Part shown: positions 1-13,100 of the stretch, one piece after another
Numbering within the stretch: the stretch's first letter is position 1
How the letters are laid out: each line of letters opens with the position of its first letter
Assembly (NCBI GenBank): GCA_035772785.1
Contig: JAOCPU010000010.1
Location: forward strand, 496,001 to 560,000
Direction: 5' to 3'
DNA length: 64,000 nt
Origin: Phlebiopsis flavidoalba
Lineage: Eukaryota > Basidiomycota > Agaricomycetes > Polyporales > Phanerochaetaceae
Translations under genes and position numbers: made by a program
The notes under the pieces: generated by a model
Told to the model about the DNA's origin: nothing
Database searches by the model: none
Seen by the model: the letters and a program-made list of their open reading frames with translations, nothing else

Positions 1-3000
1 AGAGCAACAGACGTTTGTTCAAGCTCTTGGCACGATGAGAACAAATGGGGGTTTGAATTTATGATGCCATCACTGCATTTACCTTAACGAGTAATGCCTG
101 CTTCTGAGTGAGGTAGACAAGCCAAAAAACCAAGATATTTGAGCTGTGTGGGCTTAAAATGATAAGAAATGGGTATAATGCACTATGGGATGAGTATATC
201 TCATGGAATTGGCTCCTTTCACGAGTATTAGCGGCACCGCACCGTGCTGGGGGCATGTACGTTGGTTTTTTACCCCACCTTAAGTTGTCTTTACTCAGCA
301 ACATTCTCAATCTTGTGCGCCAAGATATTTCTTTAACATTAACCAGCCCTCTCAGTCCTATCCAACATTTTGTCGTGGTGGTCATGGCTTGCAAAACCTT
401 GCTAGTTGCTGGAACGATGCGCGCTAACACGATAAAACTGCAAGTCCGGCGAGGCCGGGCCGCCACGCTCACCGAAGCAGCACCGAGGTAAGCCAGCGTT
501 GATGCAACGTTGACGGTCGTGTGATGGTGCATTCCTACTGGCTGCTGATTGTGCAACCTACCGTGAGAATCCCCGACCGATTTTATGCGCACGTGAATAT
601 TCGCTGAATGTTCAAATACCGTGCGACTTGCATTTAGTTTTGTGCACTCGCGCGCACATCACTGTTCGGCGACAAACGGATGTCTCAATTTGGCGCAAAA
701 CTGGTACGCACGTTATCAGCCCCACGGTTAATGTTCTTGCTCAACCTTCCCAACTCAAATATTCAGAATGATAATGGACTGCAAGCCGGCGGATCTGTCA
801 GAATTCTTTCGACCGCCCGCTGCTAGCGAACCCCCGAACTCTCCAGGAGAAACTCGTCTCATCTCGCCTTACCTCCCCCGCGAAAGCCCACGAGAGATTA
901 CCTCCGGGAACCGTGCGGAGGCGGGCCCTTGCCTCTTCTAGCGGATCTGCACAAACCTACCGAGGTGGAGTGACGACATGCGCAGCCCCTTGCTGTAAGC
1001 ACACACTGGAGCGGTGCCGCCTCGGGCCACCAGCCCGTCTCGGCCGCACCACCGATTGCGGCTCGATAACAAAGAAAATCGTCGAGAATCATACGGTGAG
1101 TTTCGAAGTTTGCGGATACAAACTGCTGGCAGCGCTGAGATACTTGCAGTAACACATATACGCGACGACGGTGGCGTCGTCATTGTTTATTTCCCGCTCG
1201 TCACATCAGCCTACGTGTGTTCCACGTACGCCGGTCTGCGGAACCCTCACTCATCAGCCCGCGGCCCTTCTCGACGGCCAGCTCGCACTCGTCACCCGCT
1301 GCATTCACTCGCGCGCGTTCTGGCCGCGGTGCGCGGCTTGCCCTTTCGCGTCCGCCCGCCCCGCGATCTCCAGCACCCCGCATCGGCCCGATTCCTCCGC
1401 GCTCCCACGTCCCACGATCCGCTCTGATACCCAGCCGTGTCAGCTGCAGCCCCCGCCCGCGCTTTGCCATTCACGCTGCCGTGTCCGCTCCCAGGGCCGT
1501 GCCGGTAACACTTGCTATCGGTGCGCCGCCCGCGGCTCCTTACGCCACGTCCCCGACCCTTCGATTCCCTCGCTGCAGTTTGCTGGGGTTCGGTGCCCAC
1601 GCAATCTGGGAGGACTCCGGCAGCAGGCTATCTGCCTTCGACGAGGCACAGGCCGCGTGTGGGAGTCGGGCCTGCCGTTGCGCCCTTCGGATGCCCTCAC
1701 GCCTCGCACCCCGTATGCGCTCGACGTTGCCCGTTTGGGCCGGCTCTGGGAAAACGGCTGCGGCGAGGCGCATCTGGCTAGCGTGCTGCCCGCGTCACCC
1801 TCGCCTGGCGTTGTCGTAAACTCCGTGGTAGCAGGGTCACGCTCGCGCCTCGTTGAATCCACTCTCCCTGACCGCTTCTCTTCGTTGCGTTGTAACTCGC
1901 TCAGCCGACAATACATCGTCATTGTCGCATCCATTGTCCCAACTTGCCTTGTCCTCCGTTGCTCTCAACCTACACACGTCACTCGCATTTTCCGAACGCG
2001 GAACCCACAATAGACGGTTCTCGCTCCTTCTTTTCATTTTGCGGATACCTCTTTTTGTACGCGAGGGCGGCGACCCGAGACAATTGTGGTGCCTGCACAA
2101 GGCCTACGCCGCGTGGGAGCCTTGCGCTCCGGCTTCGGCACCGTCCAGATTAGGCAGGTGAGTAGGAATGAGGGACGCGCGGCTGGGCCAGGGTTGCCTC
2201 TAGTCAGCTTTAGGCTCACTCGGCTCTGGTCGTATAGATCTAGGCAGACATTGCCGCTATTTTACCTGTCGCCGAATTGACCGAGAGTCACTCGCGTTTA
2301 GGGTGGGTACGTGCAAGGTATGTTTGTTGGTTTTTTGGTCGTCGCGTGGCTTTCGTGCGGTTCTCATGAGGCTCGTAGGCTCAAGCTCGGTATCTAGCCG
2401 AGATCGTGCACAAACACTTCGATAAACTTACAATTATGTTGCGTAAAAATTTGGTCTCGTTGCCTTACATCTGCCACGACTCCGAAGGACGGAGGTTTAC
2501 AAACCGCACAAACCGCAGGAAACGGACCAATAACTTTTGCGATCGACAGGAAAACAGACGGGTAAAAGGCTATCGGTATGTATATTCCTATAACGGTACT
2601 TGAGACTTATTTGTGATGTACCATTTGACCATAGCAGAAAACCCATGGTGCTCAGCTTCGACCCCTTCTGGCGCCTCAAGACGACTGGCGCCATTGTGGC
2701 GTCCTAACAGGCCCACGTGGCGCGAGCGAACCACGTTCGCGACGGCGATGCCGACTCCCGACGTTCGACTTGAGCATCATTGCTCGCCGTTTAAAAACAC
2801 ACCGCCTCCATCTGTGGCAAATGATGCTCTGTCACGCAATTCATGTCTCCGTTACCCGTTTTAGCAGGACCATTGACAAAGCGGGCTGGGCACACCGTGG
2901 TACGCTGGTCTTTGGTATCTCATTTTCCCAATGCTTTTCTCTGATATTTATCGCAGGCCGTTGATCGTGGATCCGGAGTGCTAAATTTTGATTGGGGCTG

Positions 3001-3171
3001 CGAATGTTGTTGCTGCATATTGTGTGGCGAGACACCACGTCAATTGACCGCAGCGTTCGGCGCAAAGAAATGACTTGGCCAAGTCTTTTCGGTAGAGCGC
3101 AGGTGTTTTATACACCGTGAAGCAAGTGCAGGGCAACTTTCTGCTCCTTCACGACACCCTACTTCGACATC
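1..3171. other. No assignable gene; GC-rich block
   Basis: I recognise no protein family here. Positions 900-2280 form a GC- and CpG-rich block in which four or more frames stay open at once; that is expected of GC-rich DNA and is not evidence for coding. The longest frame (1171-2013, +) is rich in Arg, Pro, Ser and Cys and shows no domain. A frame at 59-592 (-) is open for 177 codons and also shows no motif. Positions 2610-2960 (+) hold a hydrophobic stretch split over two frames that might be a coding relic. No RNA gene was seen. Confidence 0.5.
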
Positions 3172-4541
3172 ATGGCTACGGACCCAGAGACCCTACTCTT
3201 ACTCATTAGAGTTCTCCCCCTTTTTCTTGCTTCTACCGTAAGTCGTCTTTCTGCTGTTTGCTCAAGACGAAGCGACCAACCCAAGATGTAGCTTTGACTC
3301 TTTGGCCTCATGATTGCATCGACTGTCATCTTGATGTGAGTACCTACGGGATCATGGAACAGAAGAATGTATAACGTGAATATTTAGGAGACGAGGCATC
3401 GACAACCGCTCGAAAGCCGTCATGTTTAGGGCTAGTCTGGACCATGTTTCTGATCTCAATCCGGGCATTACATTACAAATACATCACGGCTTGTCGTCGC
3501 AATAGCGTATGCAGTGGCTCCCTCAGACTCGCCGGGACAAGCAGGCAATATGTTCAATGCTCTCATCACACTCAATGTAAGACCTCAGGTGACCTGTCCG
3601 CTCTCAATCGCTGACTCGGTTCCGCAGTATGCTGGTGGCGGATGCGGTTCTGGTATGGCGGATGTGGTTGGTGTGCAAAAAAAAGCAGTATCCGAGAGGT
3701 ATTAGCGTATGGAGCCCTAGCGTGTCTACCATTCACTCTTAGTGCGTATGACGACGAACTTCCAATCACGCTGCGACTCAGTGCTTACCACCGAATGCCC
3801 AGCAAGCATACTTGCAACCATTGGCCTAAGAGCCGCCACATATGTGATAGGAGCCAAGTCGTCTCGTGCGGTCATCACTTCAATCGACGTGGTTCAGTTC
3901 ACCGCGCTTGGATTCTCCTTGGCGTCGAACCTATTGTCTACCCGGCACCATTGCTCTCCATCTCTGGTGCGTAAATTGGCTATACTTTCGGTGCCGCTCT
4001 TGACAATTTACCAGGAAGCATCGACGGTTGGTACGCGACACGGATTTGACACGAAAACCAGGCAACAAACGTCGGAGCGCATGCTCACCCTGCTTGCAGA
4101 GTCCGGGGTGTTTTATACCGTGTATATCGTAAGCGGGCCCCTCTTGTCGACGCCGATACTCCTGCTGACCCATTGACGTGACGTATCAGGCCTTCTCGAT
4201 CGCATATCTTCATGCTCAATAATTCGCGTTCCCGCTATCGGGACCGTGGGTGACATTACAAATTACGTCCTAGGTTATATCTCGGTACGAAATCCAGCTC
4301 GTGACGCGTTCACGGTTATCTCATAACCCTACAGGCCATCTACCCAATGATCATCTTTATTCTCGTTACTTTGCAGGGAACGATACATCATTCTACTTTC
4401 TCCCTTCCTACCCTCGCCACCACCTATACTGTGGGTGTCACTATGACCAAGTCAGAACAGCCGGTTGTTCTCGTTTGTCCGGCGTTCGATCCTAGAGCGA
4501 CGACTGAAAATTGGCTATCCCGCCACGGTTTCTTCCTATGA
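3172..4541 (+). CDS. Multi-pass (7-TM type) membrane protein, basidiomycete family, frameshifted
   Basis: The composite frames resemble the expanded Agaricomycete family of about 300-400 residue seven-helix proteins of unknown function. The N-terminus (ATG at 3172) gives a hydrophobic helix, MATDPETLLLLIRVLPLFL. A GT..AG intron then leads to GLMIASTVILM and a basic loop. A further exon carries the family signature of an acidic and an Arg residue inside a helix, ADAVLVWRMWLVW (about 3630-3670). Later segments are FTALGFSLASNLLST (about 3901-3945), ESGVFYTVYIVS (about 4098-4133) and a last helix, IYPMIIFILVTL (4340-4375). Frames change several times and a TGA falls in the second exon. The gene converges on the DUF6534 pair. 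Function is unknown; membrane location is inferred from the helices. Confidence 0.6.
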
Positions 4542-4904
4542 GCAGCGATGTGAGTTGGCGTCGAGCGTGTGAGAGGCGGTAGGCCGGGAGTTTTGAAAGA
4601 GCCGCTTTACATATAATGGTTTTATTCGCTTATAATTTGTTACACGTAGTGAATACATGTAAACATCTGGAGGACAGGCAAAACGGGTGGTGGAATCAGG
4701 CAATTTGACTGGGGGTGACATATTCAAATATTTGTTTGTAGATATTAAACGCCATAACATTACCTTGCTCGTGCAAGGTTCAAATAATCTTCTACACACA
4801 AAAACAGAATCTTCGGTACAAGCACTAATTATATCGCCTACTACAAAGCGATCAAACCCTTTGTTTTTCGAGCCGATTCACATATTGTGTGAAGTAAAGC
4901 ACTA

Positions 4905-6432
4905 CAGCCCACGAGAAATCTTACCGTCGCCGAAGTCAGCCTGCTGCAAACTTAGAACATCTGTCACATCACTGTCGTAATTGAAGACCGACCTTATTCC
5001 GCAGCTCATATCTCCCCGCTGTACCCAAATTTCTTCTTCGACTTGGATGCCTCCCAGAGGCCGGGTGGATGGAAATGTCAACGGAGCAATGACTGCATCT
5101 GTACCCACCGAACCTTGCCCACTAGACGTGCTCTGGTGATAAACGTAGGGCGTGTCAGGGATGTAGTTGCGGCCGTCTATAATGCGGATTCTGTTGTTGA
5201 AGAGCACAAGAAGAGAGTTGGCGTAAAGCTTCCCGATGTTCAGTGCGATGCATGTGTAGTAATCGGTGTTTGGACAGGCAAGGAAGAGGGTCAGGTCAAC
5301 GGTAGCCATCACAGCTGAAAGATGTTTTTAATGAGCGACTGGGGCAAAATGTTCAGTGCATAGCGTCACGCACCGGTCAAAGACCCGGTCTCGATAACAA
5401 GCCGTATTGCGTTGGAGACGGTAGCCCTAGCGTGCGGTACGTGACTAGCCTCTCGCGTAAGCTTTTAAGAGTGTAAAGATATTAAGTGGAGGTTATATCA
5501 GAATAGAGACTTTAGAGCAACTTACATAGTACACCATGCATACAGCAATGACAACGTCACACACAGGGCCGAACCAGCGAGACAGATCTGAATGGCTTGC
5601 CGATTAGTGATGTCCCTTGAAGGAGAATATTTGCTCCTCGGGCTCACCGATCCTGAGATGAACGCTTTGCTGCCTAGCTGGGAGACATGTCCAATAATGA
5701 ACGCTTTGACCGGCAAAAGCCAGCCCTGCTCCAAGCTGGGTCACAGCAATCTGAGTAGGAGTGGTCAGAAACTTCTCGAGTATTGTGTGTCTTCCGACCC
5801 ACCAAGCAGATTCCTATTCTGAGGGCCAATGATCCAGAAAGGACTTGAATCCTATACGCATAAAGTAGCTGTACAGTACAGTTGACTGTAACCTGTATGT
5901 AAGGATATCTATACCAGCATCGTATGATAGTAAGTACGTACCGATGGATGCAAACGCAGGCACCGAGAGCCATCCGTTTTGAATTTTGTCAAGTTCGTCC
6001 AGACGACCGAAGAACTTTGCATAGTAGTTGTAAGCATCATGAGCGACCAGTCCCGTCTGGACCGTCTCTATGACGTATATCCAGTACACGATGAGCTTGG
6101 TGTACCATTTGTCCTTAGGAAAGGATAGATAATAGAGATCTAATGAGTAAAATCGTCAAGCTTCTCAGAATTCATGCGTAAGAAAGAACGCGAACTGCAC
6201 TCACAAACTGGATTGTTAGGCACCCCCATAGAGCCCAATTAAACATGACACCAAAAAGCTGGAAGCCACGTCGTGTCAGCACGACGCGGGTGACGCGATA
6301 GAGCAAAGGCTTTGCTTACTGTCGGTGCAGCACTGAGAACACGAGTCACTTTGAGCATTTTACTGGGAGAGGTCCTAGGAGCACGTACAAGGATGCTGTA
6401 TTGGTGGGAAGGATTACCGTCACCGTGGACAT
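4905..6432 (-). CDS. DUF6534 membrane protein, copy 1 of a tandem pair
   Basis: This is a basidiomycete DUF6534-type integral membrane protein of unknown function. The start chosen is the ATG at 6432 (MSTVTVILPTNTASLY), because the neighbouring copy begins the same way. An intron then leads to LFGVMFNWALWGCLTIQF. The loop-helix block WIYVIETVQTGLVAHDAY and YYAKFFGRLDELDKIQNGW (about 5960-6080) is the family's N-terminal signature. The C-terminal DUF6534 part is ATVDLTLFLACPNTDYY followed by LLVLFNNRIRI (about 5180-5310), where an Asn/Arg pair closes the last helix. A cytosolic tail with a QVEEEIWVQRGD stretch ends the protein. Introns are short and the frame shifts repeatedly, for example around 5520-5830. 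Copy 2 lies 600 bp upstream in the same direction. Confidence 0.75.
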
Positions 6433-7031
6433 TGTAGCAGTTGTTCAACGTCGAAGGAGAGTTGGTGGACATGCTTGCACGTGAATAGAATGGAGCAACC
6501 TTTTGACGATGAGAATGAAACAGGAACATTTTGCATCGGCACTGAAGTATGGGTGTTGCTGAGGGGTGCACCGCGGAGCACGAGTTAAGCGCGCATAGCG
6601 CGACTCGGATTATGGAAACGCCGACTCGGACACTAGGGGAAGGGTGAGCTGAGCAAAGTACTGCCATCTTGCGATTACTGTGCCGGGCCCGCATCCTTTG
6701 CCGCGTGTGCAATAGTCTTGGAGCGACAGCGCGTACAAGCATGAACATCAAATTTCAGGGGAAACAAGATGTTGGACGGCGAAGCCGGCGCCACTCGAGG
6801 AAATCGCGTCCCTGCGCTGTAGAACTCACCGGAGCACTTACCGTAGTGACGCGTTCGCATTCCAGTCAAACCGCTTGACAGTTGATACGCTCGAGAACCC
6901 ATGTCATTATCAATGATAGTTTATCGACTTCGGCCGCCAAATGTTTCCGACAGCACCACACCGGCGCGCTGAATGCTCGTGCAATACAGCTCACAGTCCG
7001 TGAGGCATCTTATCAGACTTCTGCAGATGAC

Positions 7032-8519
7032 TCAGAAAGTTTCATGAGGGTGAAAGGCGCCAAAACTTACTACACCCTGCAGCTCAATGTCTTCGCGTCG
7101 GACCCAGATCTCCTCTTCGACTTGTATACCACTAAGGGGGACTGAGTGGCGACGCGCGGGTTGAAGGCCAACGGAGTGACCACCGGACCCGTGCCTCCTG
7201 AGCTTTGCCCGTTGGAGGTGGCCGTGGTAGGAGATATAAGTTGAGTCAGGGACCCAGTTACGACCGTTCAGAATGCGTATTCGATTGTTGAAACAGCACC
7301 AGAAGAGAGTTGGCGTAGAACTTGCCAATGTTGAGGGCGATACACGTGAAATAATTGGTGTTTGGACATGCAAGGAAGAGGATGAGGTCGACGGAAGCCA
7401 TCACGGCTGTCAATCATTATTAGAGCGGAAGCGAGATAATAATGCGATGGCCCGACGGCGGACTGAACCTGTCAGTGAACCGGTCTCAATAACGAGCCGC
7501 ATGGCGCTGGAGATTGTGGCCCGAGTCTGTGCGACGTGGCTCTTCTTCCGCGATAGCTTCGAGCGCATCAAAATGTCAGAACCCGCACCATGATGCCAGG
7601 CTGCAATAGCTTACAAAATACACCATGCAGACAGCAATCACGATGTCACACAAGGCCGACCAGCCAAAGGACATGATCTGAATGATATCATCTTCAATTA
7701 CCACGATCCCAAGCGGATGGAAGTCTGTCTCACCGATGCAGAGGACGAACGCTTTTGTAGCCAACTCCGAGAAGTTACCGATGATGAACGCCTGGCCAGC
7801 GAAAAGCCAGCCCTGCCCCAAGTTGAGTCAGAGCAATCTATAAGCATTAATCAACAATGAAATCTATACTCGAATGTTGTGTACAATACTACCTACCAGA
7901 CAGATTCCAATTCTGAGGGCCAGAGATCCGGAGAGGACTTGAATCCGGTATGCATAGAAACAACTGTACAGTGCAGTTGACTGCAGAGTAGAGTGGGCCT
8001 ATGGACTTCTTCAGCAGATGGGGATACATACCGATGGATTTCCAAATGCGGGCAATGCCAGCCACTCATTTGCACCTTGTTGAGCTCGTCCAGGTGACCA
8101 AAGAAACTTCGCGTAGTAGTTGTAAGCGTCGTGGCTTACTAGCCCCCCGTCTGTGTCGTCTCTATAGCATATATCCAATACACGATGAGCTTGGGTGTAC
8201 CACCTATCCTTGGGGAAAGATATGTAATAGAGGTCTAGTGAGGCGGAAATCAATACACGGTTGATCAACTTGGGTCATAGAAACACTTACAGACTTGGAT
8301 AGTCAAGCATCCCCATAGACCCCAGTTGAACATGACGCCAAAGAGCTGCACATCGGATACTAGTTAAAATTATATTAGACAGGCTGCGCAGTATGTCTAC
8401 GCACTGTGGACGCAGCACTTTACGTCGAATTCGTTGTCAGCGCTTTGGTCACGCGAAAATTACAAGCAGACGTACACGGAGGCCGTATCAGTTGGAAGAA
8501 CTACAGTAACCGTGGACAT
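7032..8519 (-). CDS. DUF6534 membrane protein, copy 2 of a tandem pair
   Basis: This is a paralogue of the gene at 4905-6432, in the same orientation and with the same exon order. The ATG at 8519 gives MSTVTVVLPTDTASVY, nearly identical to copy 1. The internal block is PKDRWYTQAHRVLDI and HDAYNYYAKFLWSPGRAQQ (about 8060-8220), and the C-terminal part is DLILFLACPNT, FNNRIRILNGRNWVPDSTY and QVEEEIWVRREDIELQG. By eye the C-terminal exons of the two copies are roughly three-quarters identical in DNA. Frame breaks lie at different places in the two copies: here one base is inserted next to the last helix (about 7290-7300), so LLVLFNN is read as LFWCCFNN. Function is unknown; a multi-pass membrane location is inferred. 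Confidence 0.72.
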
Positions 8520-10128
8520 GGTGGTGGCCTGCGAGTGGACGTGACGCGGTTATTGAAGGGGCGTTGGTAGGTCTGCATCCTCCTCCAACGGTGTTATAAG
8601 GTAGTGCATAGAGATTCCCCGTGATGATCAGAATGAGAGGCACGACTGCTTCCGGCGGCGGCGTGCCATGGATGCTGAGTGGGGATGTCTGCTACGGAGG
8701 TTCATTACAGCAATTGGCCACGAGTGCAAGGCGCACAACCTAATTTGATGATCCCGAGCGCGGGCAAGGCGATGGTAGCGGACCGTATGTGTTGTAGAGC
8801 CGCTATTCACCCTAGTTAGGACCTGGTTCCGGGTGCTTTGCATCTTTGAATGATCACCCCATACATTTGTTCATGGGTGGCGCTGATTGTGGCGAACTTG
8901 TGGAGACAACAGAACGTTAGATTAACATAGGTATCAGATGTTCGGAAAAAATCATACTGAGTTTCATGTACTTGGCCTGTATTTTTACTTCAAAGTCGCG
9001 CCGGAGACTACTTGGCCGCCTTCACACACGACACTCATACGTTTGGTATCAGTGATTCTTCGTCGTCTGACAGCGAAACGCTTCCGGCGGCGCCACATCA
9101 CAGTGTCGAGCGGCTGTAATGCGTGAGAAGTTAAGTGGCCCTCCCAGCTTCTCGCGGTTTTGCTAGGATTGGCGAGATCTTTACTTTTCCAATGTGTTAT
9201 AAAAGACTACTGGCCGACTACTCAAGTACTCACCACATGCCCAAGGTCGGCGCTGGTATACCAGTCTGACACCAGTGCCAAGAGGGGAGCGTTGAAGGTT
9301 TTGCTATCTGTCAAGATATATAGGCCTCGAGACTTTCATACGGGAAAATTTGTGCCATTGGAACGCTTGTGCTGACGCATATAGTGAAAGGTCATGTTTT
9401 GGTACGACGAAAAGTTGAGTAACAGGACTGGCAGCTGGTCCGCGACCTCATGTCACGTTTGTCACAATATCACGTGATAAGGTAACTGACCGTCACGCCT
9501 TCCGGCTCTCGAGCACTCGTGGCTCATACCTTGTTGCCTGAATAGAGGCTAGCTTTCGACTCATTTCTCGTTGCATTCAACCATGCATCTACTTCGACGT
9601 GTAGCTTTTACGCCCTGCTATGCACAAACTTGTCCCCAAAGGCGTCTACGATCTGCTATCCTCCTACGCCGACCCCATTTTGCGCGGACTTCCACTCCAT
9701 GCGCGTGTACGAAACTGCACCCTTGAAGCCCATAACCAAAGCAGCACTCCAAGCTCTCGTGTGTGCCGCCGCTGTCGGATAAGCAGTCAGTTGCGGTTAT
9801 GAACACGCTCCCGTCCGGTCTCTAAACAAGTCATTTCTCTGTATAGCTAAATCCCTCTCTAGTCAACTTGAGCAACCATCGTCAAGAGACTTGCGGTTCC
9901 GTGCACAGAGGAGAAAACTACGGGTATGATTTGACTGTCCATGCGGCCGCCCGGGCGATACGCCATTGTGGGCGAATCAACGCCGAGCCTTTGGCGCGCT
10001 TTCGCTCCCGGGATTCCTTGAACCGAGTCTGACTCTCGGGCTCTTGGGGCTCTTCTGTCACATAGTAGTCGGCCGCTTGCTCTGAGCAGTTCGAAGCAAA
10101 ACTCTGTAACCTAAGAGAGCGCGTCGCC
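8520..10128. other. Intergenic, nothing assigned
   Basis: No gene recognised. This includes the likely promoter of DUF6534 copy 2 just above 8519 and the upstream region of the ABC transporter. Short open frames at 8628-8843 (-), 8938-9126 (+), 9620-9802 (+) and 9918-10283 (-) show no domain. A short GT repeat lies near 10350, within the following gene span. Confidence 0.5.
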
Positions 10129-13100
10129 ATGCTCCAGATCGAACTGCTTGCCTCGAGCATACTGGGTAGTGTTGGTGTCGTCAGTGTGCGGCCGCTGCTG
10201 GCATTTCGGAAGGACCCCTCACCATGGTATGCACGAACTTTCAGCAAATCGTACAAGACGGTACATCGAATGGACCCATTCAATATACATGAAACTGGAC
10301 GATATACTTGACGGCCAGCCCGCTTGAAGAAGAGAGTTTTTGGCTAAAGTGTGTGTGTGTCTGGATAGTCGCAGCAAATCCCATCGGAAGCTGGGTGTAT
10401 ACTGATGTCTATCGCATACCAGATGCGACTGCGTAAAATTTTGCTCGCCATAGTCTTCGTTGTGCTGGTTTGGCTAGCGACATTGTCTGTCTTGCCTCGT
10501 CCGTATTTGCGCAGGATCGCCGGGGTACAATTCTATCCGCCATTCGCGTTGTGGTGTTTACGCTGTACCTTGCTGTTCTGGCGATCTGCTGCTCGGTCTA
10601 CAGCATGTCTAGCCTTCACAGGAGACTAATCCTACACTTGTCGTGCCCTCACAGCTTTGGGGCCTTCACTCTACTCACAACCACCGTTACCGCCGTATCT
10701 ATGCAAACCATACCCATACATTCCTCCCTACGATACGCAACTCTTCTGGCCTACTGTTGGTTGCATGTGCTGTAGCCATCACGACCCCACGCGGCCCACG
10801 ACTGCATTTTCCCTCGGATCACATATACTCCGACAAAATACTCATGTCCGTGACATCCAAAAACGAGAACAACGTCTGCGCGAAAGCGTCAACGCCTCTG
10901 TTCTAGACAGCCTTCTCTTCTCGTATACATCCAGGGTCGCTCTAACTCGGCCATACATCTGAGAGCCTTGAAATAGGAGATCTACCCATTGTTCCCGCAA
11001 CAATGCGCGCGGTATATCTCTTCGCAACCATGCGTGCTGCGACGGACAGGTGGCGGTTACAGGTTCTATCATGGCGCCCGAAATCAGGAAGCGGATGGGA
11101 ACTTGCCTATAGGATTGTTCGCGTGAACGCTGGGACCCTTGGAGTCCTCGTCGCTCTGGCCGCGGTTTGCAGCAGTGCTTTTCTATGCTGCCCGCTTATT
11201 TTCTGCAGAGGGTCGTCAGTTACGTAGAACTGGATCCGGAGAGGACGTATCGAACAATAGGCCTATTATTCAGTGGGGGACTGTTCCTTAGCAATGCGGC
11301 ATTGGCAAATTGGTCAGTCTAGCCTGAATCTGCCTCTTTTGATATTCGCTTAATATGGATAAAGTTACTGGTCAGCTCTGGTCGATAGCGACTACAGTTC
11401 TGCAAGTTCGTATGCGAGTTCAGCTCAACTCTATTCTGTTCGCGAAAACCCTGGTCAGGAAGGACATTGCTTCTACCGTCGTGTTCTCCACCGAGGACGG
11501 AGAAGACAGTCCCGCAAATGGCGAAGACGAGGATAGGGACTTCGCCAGTAAAGCTCAGATCATGAACCTCATGACGACCGATGTGGACCGTGTCAGCCCG
11601 CTTTGCATCCCAATCTCTTCCATCTCGTCGGTTAGTGCCGCGTGCACAAACTCTATAATAAAATTCTGATGCCACATCTGTAGATGCCCCGATTGAGGTG
11701 GCCATCGGCACATTGTTCCTGTAACAAGCTCCTGGGCGTCTCTTGCTTTTATGGCTGATGCCTTGAACATTCATCTTTCTTCCGTTGAATCACTTCGCGG
11801 GAAGCCTCATGGTCGGTACTGAGGAGAAACTAATGAAAGCTCGTGATGAACGCGTTGCTTTAATGAACGAGGTGATGCCGCGGCTACCTTGTACAAAATA
11901 AACTCTATATCTCATGGTCATCTGTGTCAGATTCTGGGGGGTATTCGGATGCTGAAGGTTGGAACCTTCCCTGTGGGTGATGCTTCGTATGGCTTACAAA
12001 TCTCCACAGTTCATGGCATGGGAACGCAGCTTCGAAGCTCGTGCCTGAACATCCGCAAGCGCGAAAACTGACCAATCAGCACCGCGGGGTCTACATCATA
12101 GAGGTGCGTTCGCGTCAATACAGCAGTATTTCAAGCTGACCATCATACTTAGACATTGTGGAGCTGCATGTGGTTCGTAGTCGTGTACCGCTGCTTACAC
12201 TCGCTGCCGATACCGATAAGTTTACAGGAATGGATCTCCGATCATCATCATCACTCTGTGGACACTCTGGCACTTCACGGTCACGGTTGTACCGAGGCCA
12301 ACTGTTGACTCCGTCCATCGCATTTACTGCCATCAGTGGTATGCTTCTACTCATCCCCTACATTGTACACTCTTAGAGTCAGAATCTGACGCCCCTTTAT
12401 GCAGTGTTTCAGAAAATGAAATATTTGCGCTCAACGTGCTTCCGGAGACCTTCATCAACATGTTACACAGTATGTTGCGATTTGATTTATCGATGCGATC
12501 CATTTAATGAAGTCTATGTCATGATACAGTGCTTCGTTTCGATGCGCCGTATTGAGAAGTATCTCCATTCCGCCGAGATCACTCCCGTACCTTCAGCTGA
12601 ACGGCAAAACGAAAACACCGGATAGTTCTGCAATCTGCGACCGTTACATGGCCCCAAAGCAATAGTCAGGCCACCGCCCCCGTGCTCGCCGAGCTTCAAC
12701 TCCAAGGCAAAGTTCATTTTATCAAACCTAATCCCTCGAGTTCCCAGCTGGGGAGCTTTTCTCTTGTCTGTGGGAAGACTGGGCAGCGGCAAGACACTTC
12801 TGTTGCTAGGTATGTGACGCCTTGACGCTAACCAAAACATGCTAACGAGATGTCCTTGAAAGCACTCCTTGGAGAAGCGGGATTTGTTAACGGGCAGCTC
12901 AGCAGTGCCCTCGTACACCGCAGAGATATTATCTCCAAATTCTCCGAGCAGCTTGTATCCGACACAGAATGGGTTGTGGCAGCGTGTGCGCTTATGTTCC
13001 CCAGGTGAGTTCACCCCCCAGTACCATGGTCGAGTCTGTCCTCAATAATGAATGTAGGTTGCTTGGTTGCGAAATGGTCCATTCGGGATAACATTCTCTT

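Noticed and set aside
48..64. 16-base match (GGGTTTGAATTTATGA) between the window start and 20,093-20,108, after ERV25
   Set aside because: One 16-mer match is near chance expectation in 64 kb and the flanks do not align, so no repeat is claimed.
1171..2013. 280-codon open frame on the plus strand
   Set aside because: It lies in GC-rich DNA with several other long open frames on both strands, is Arg/Pro/Ser/Cys-rich and has no domain or neighbour support.
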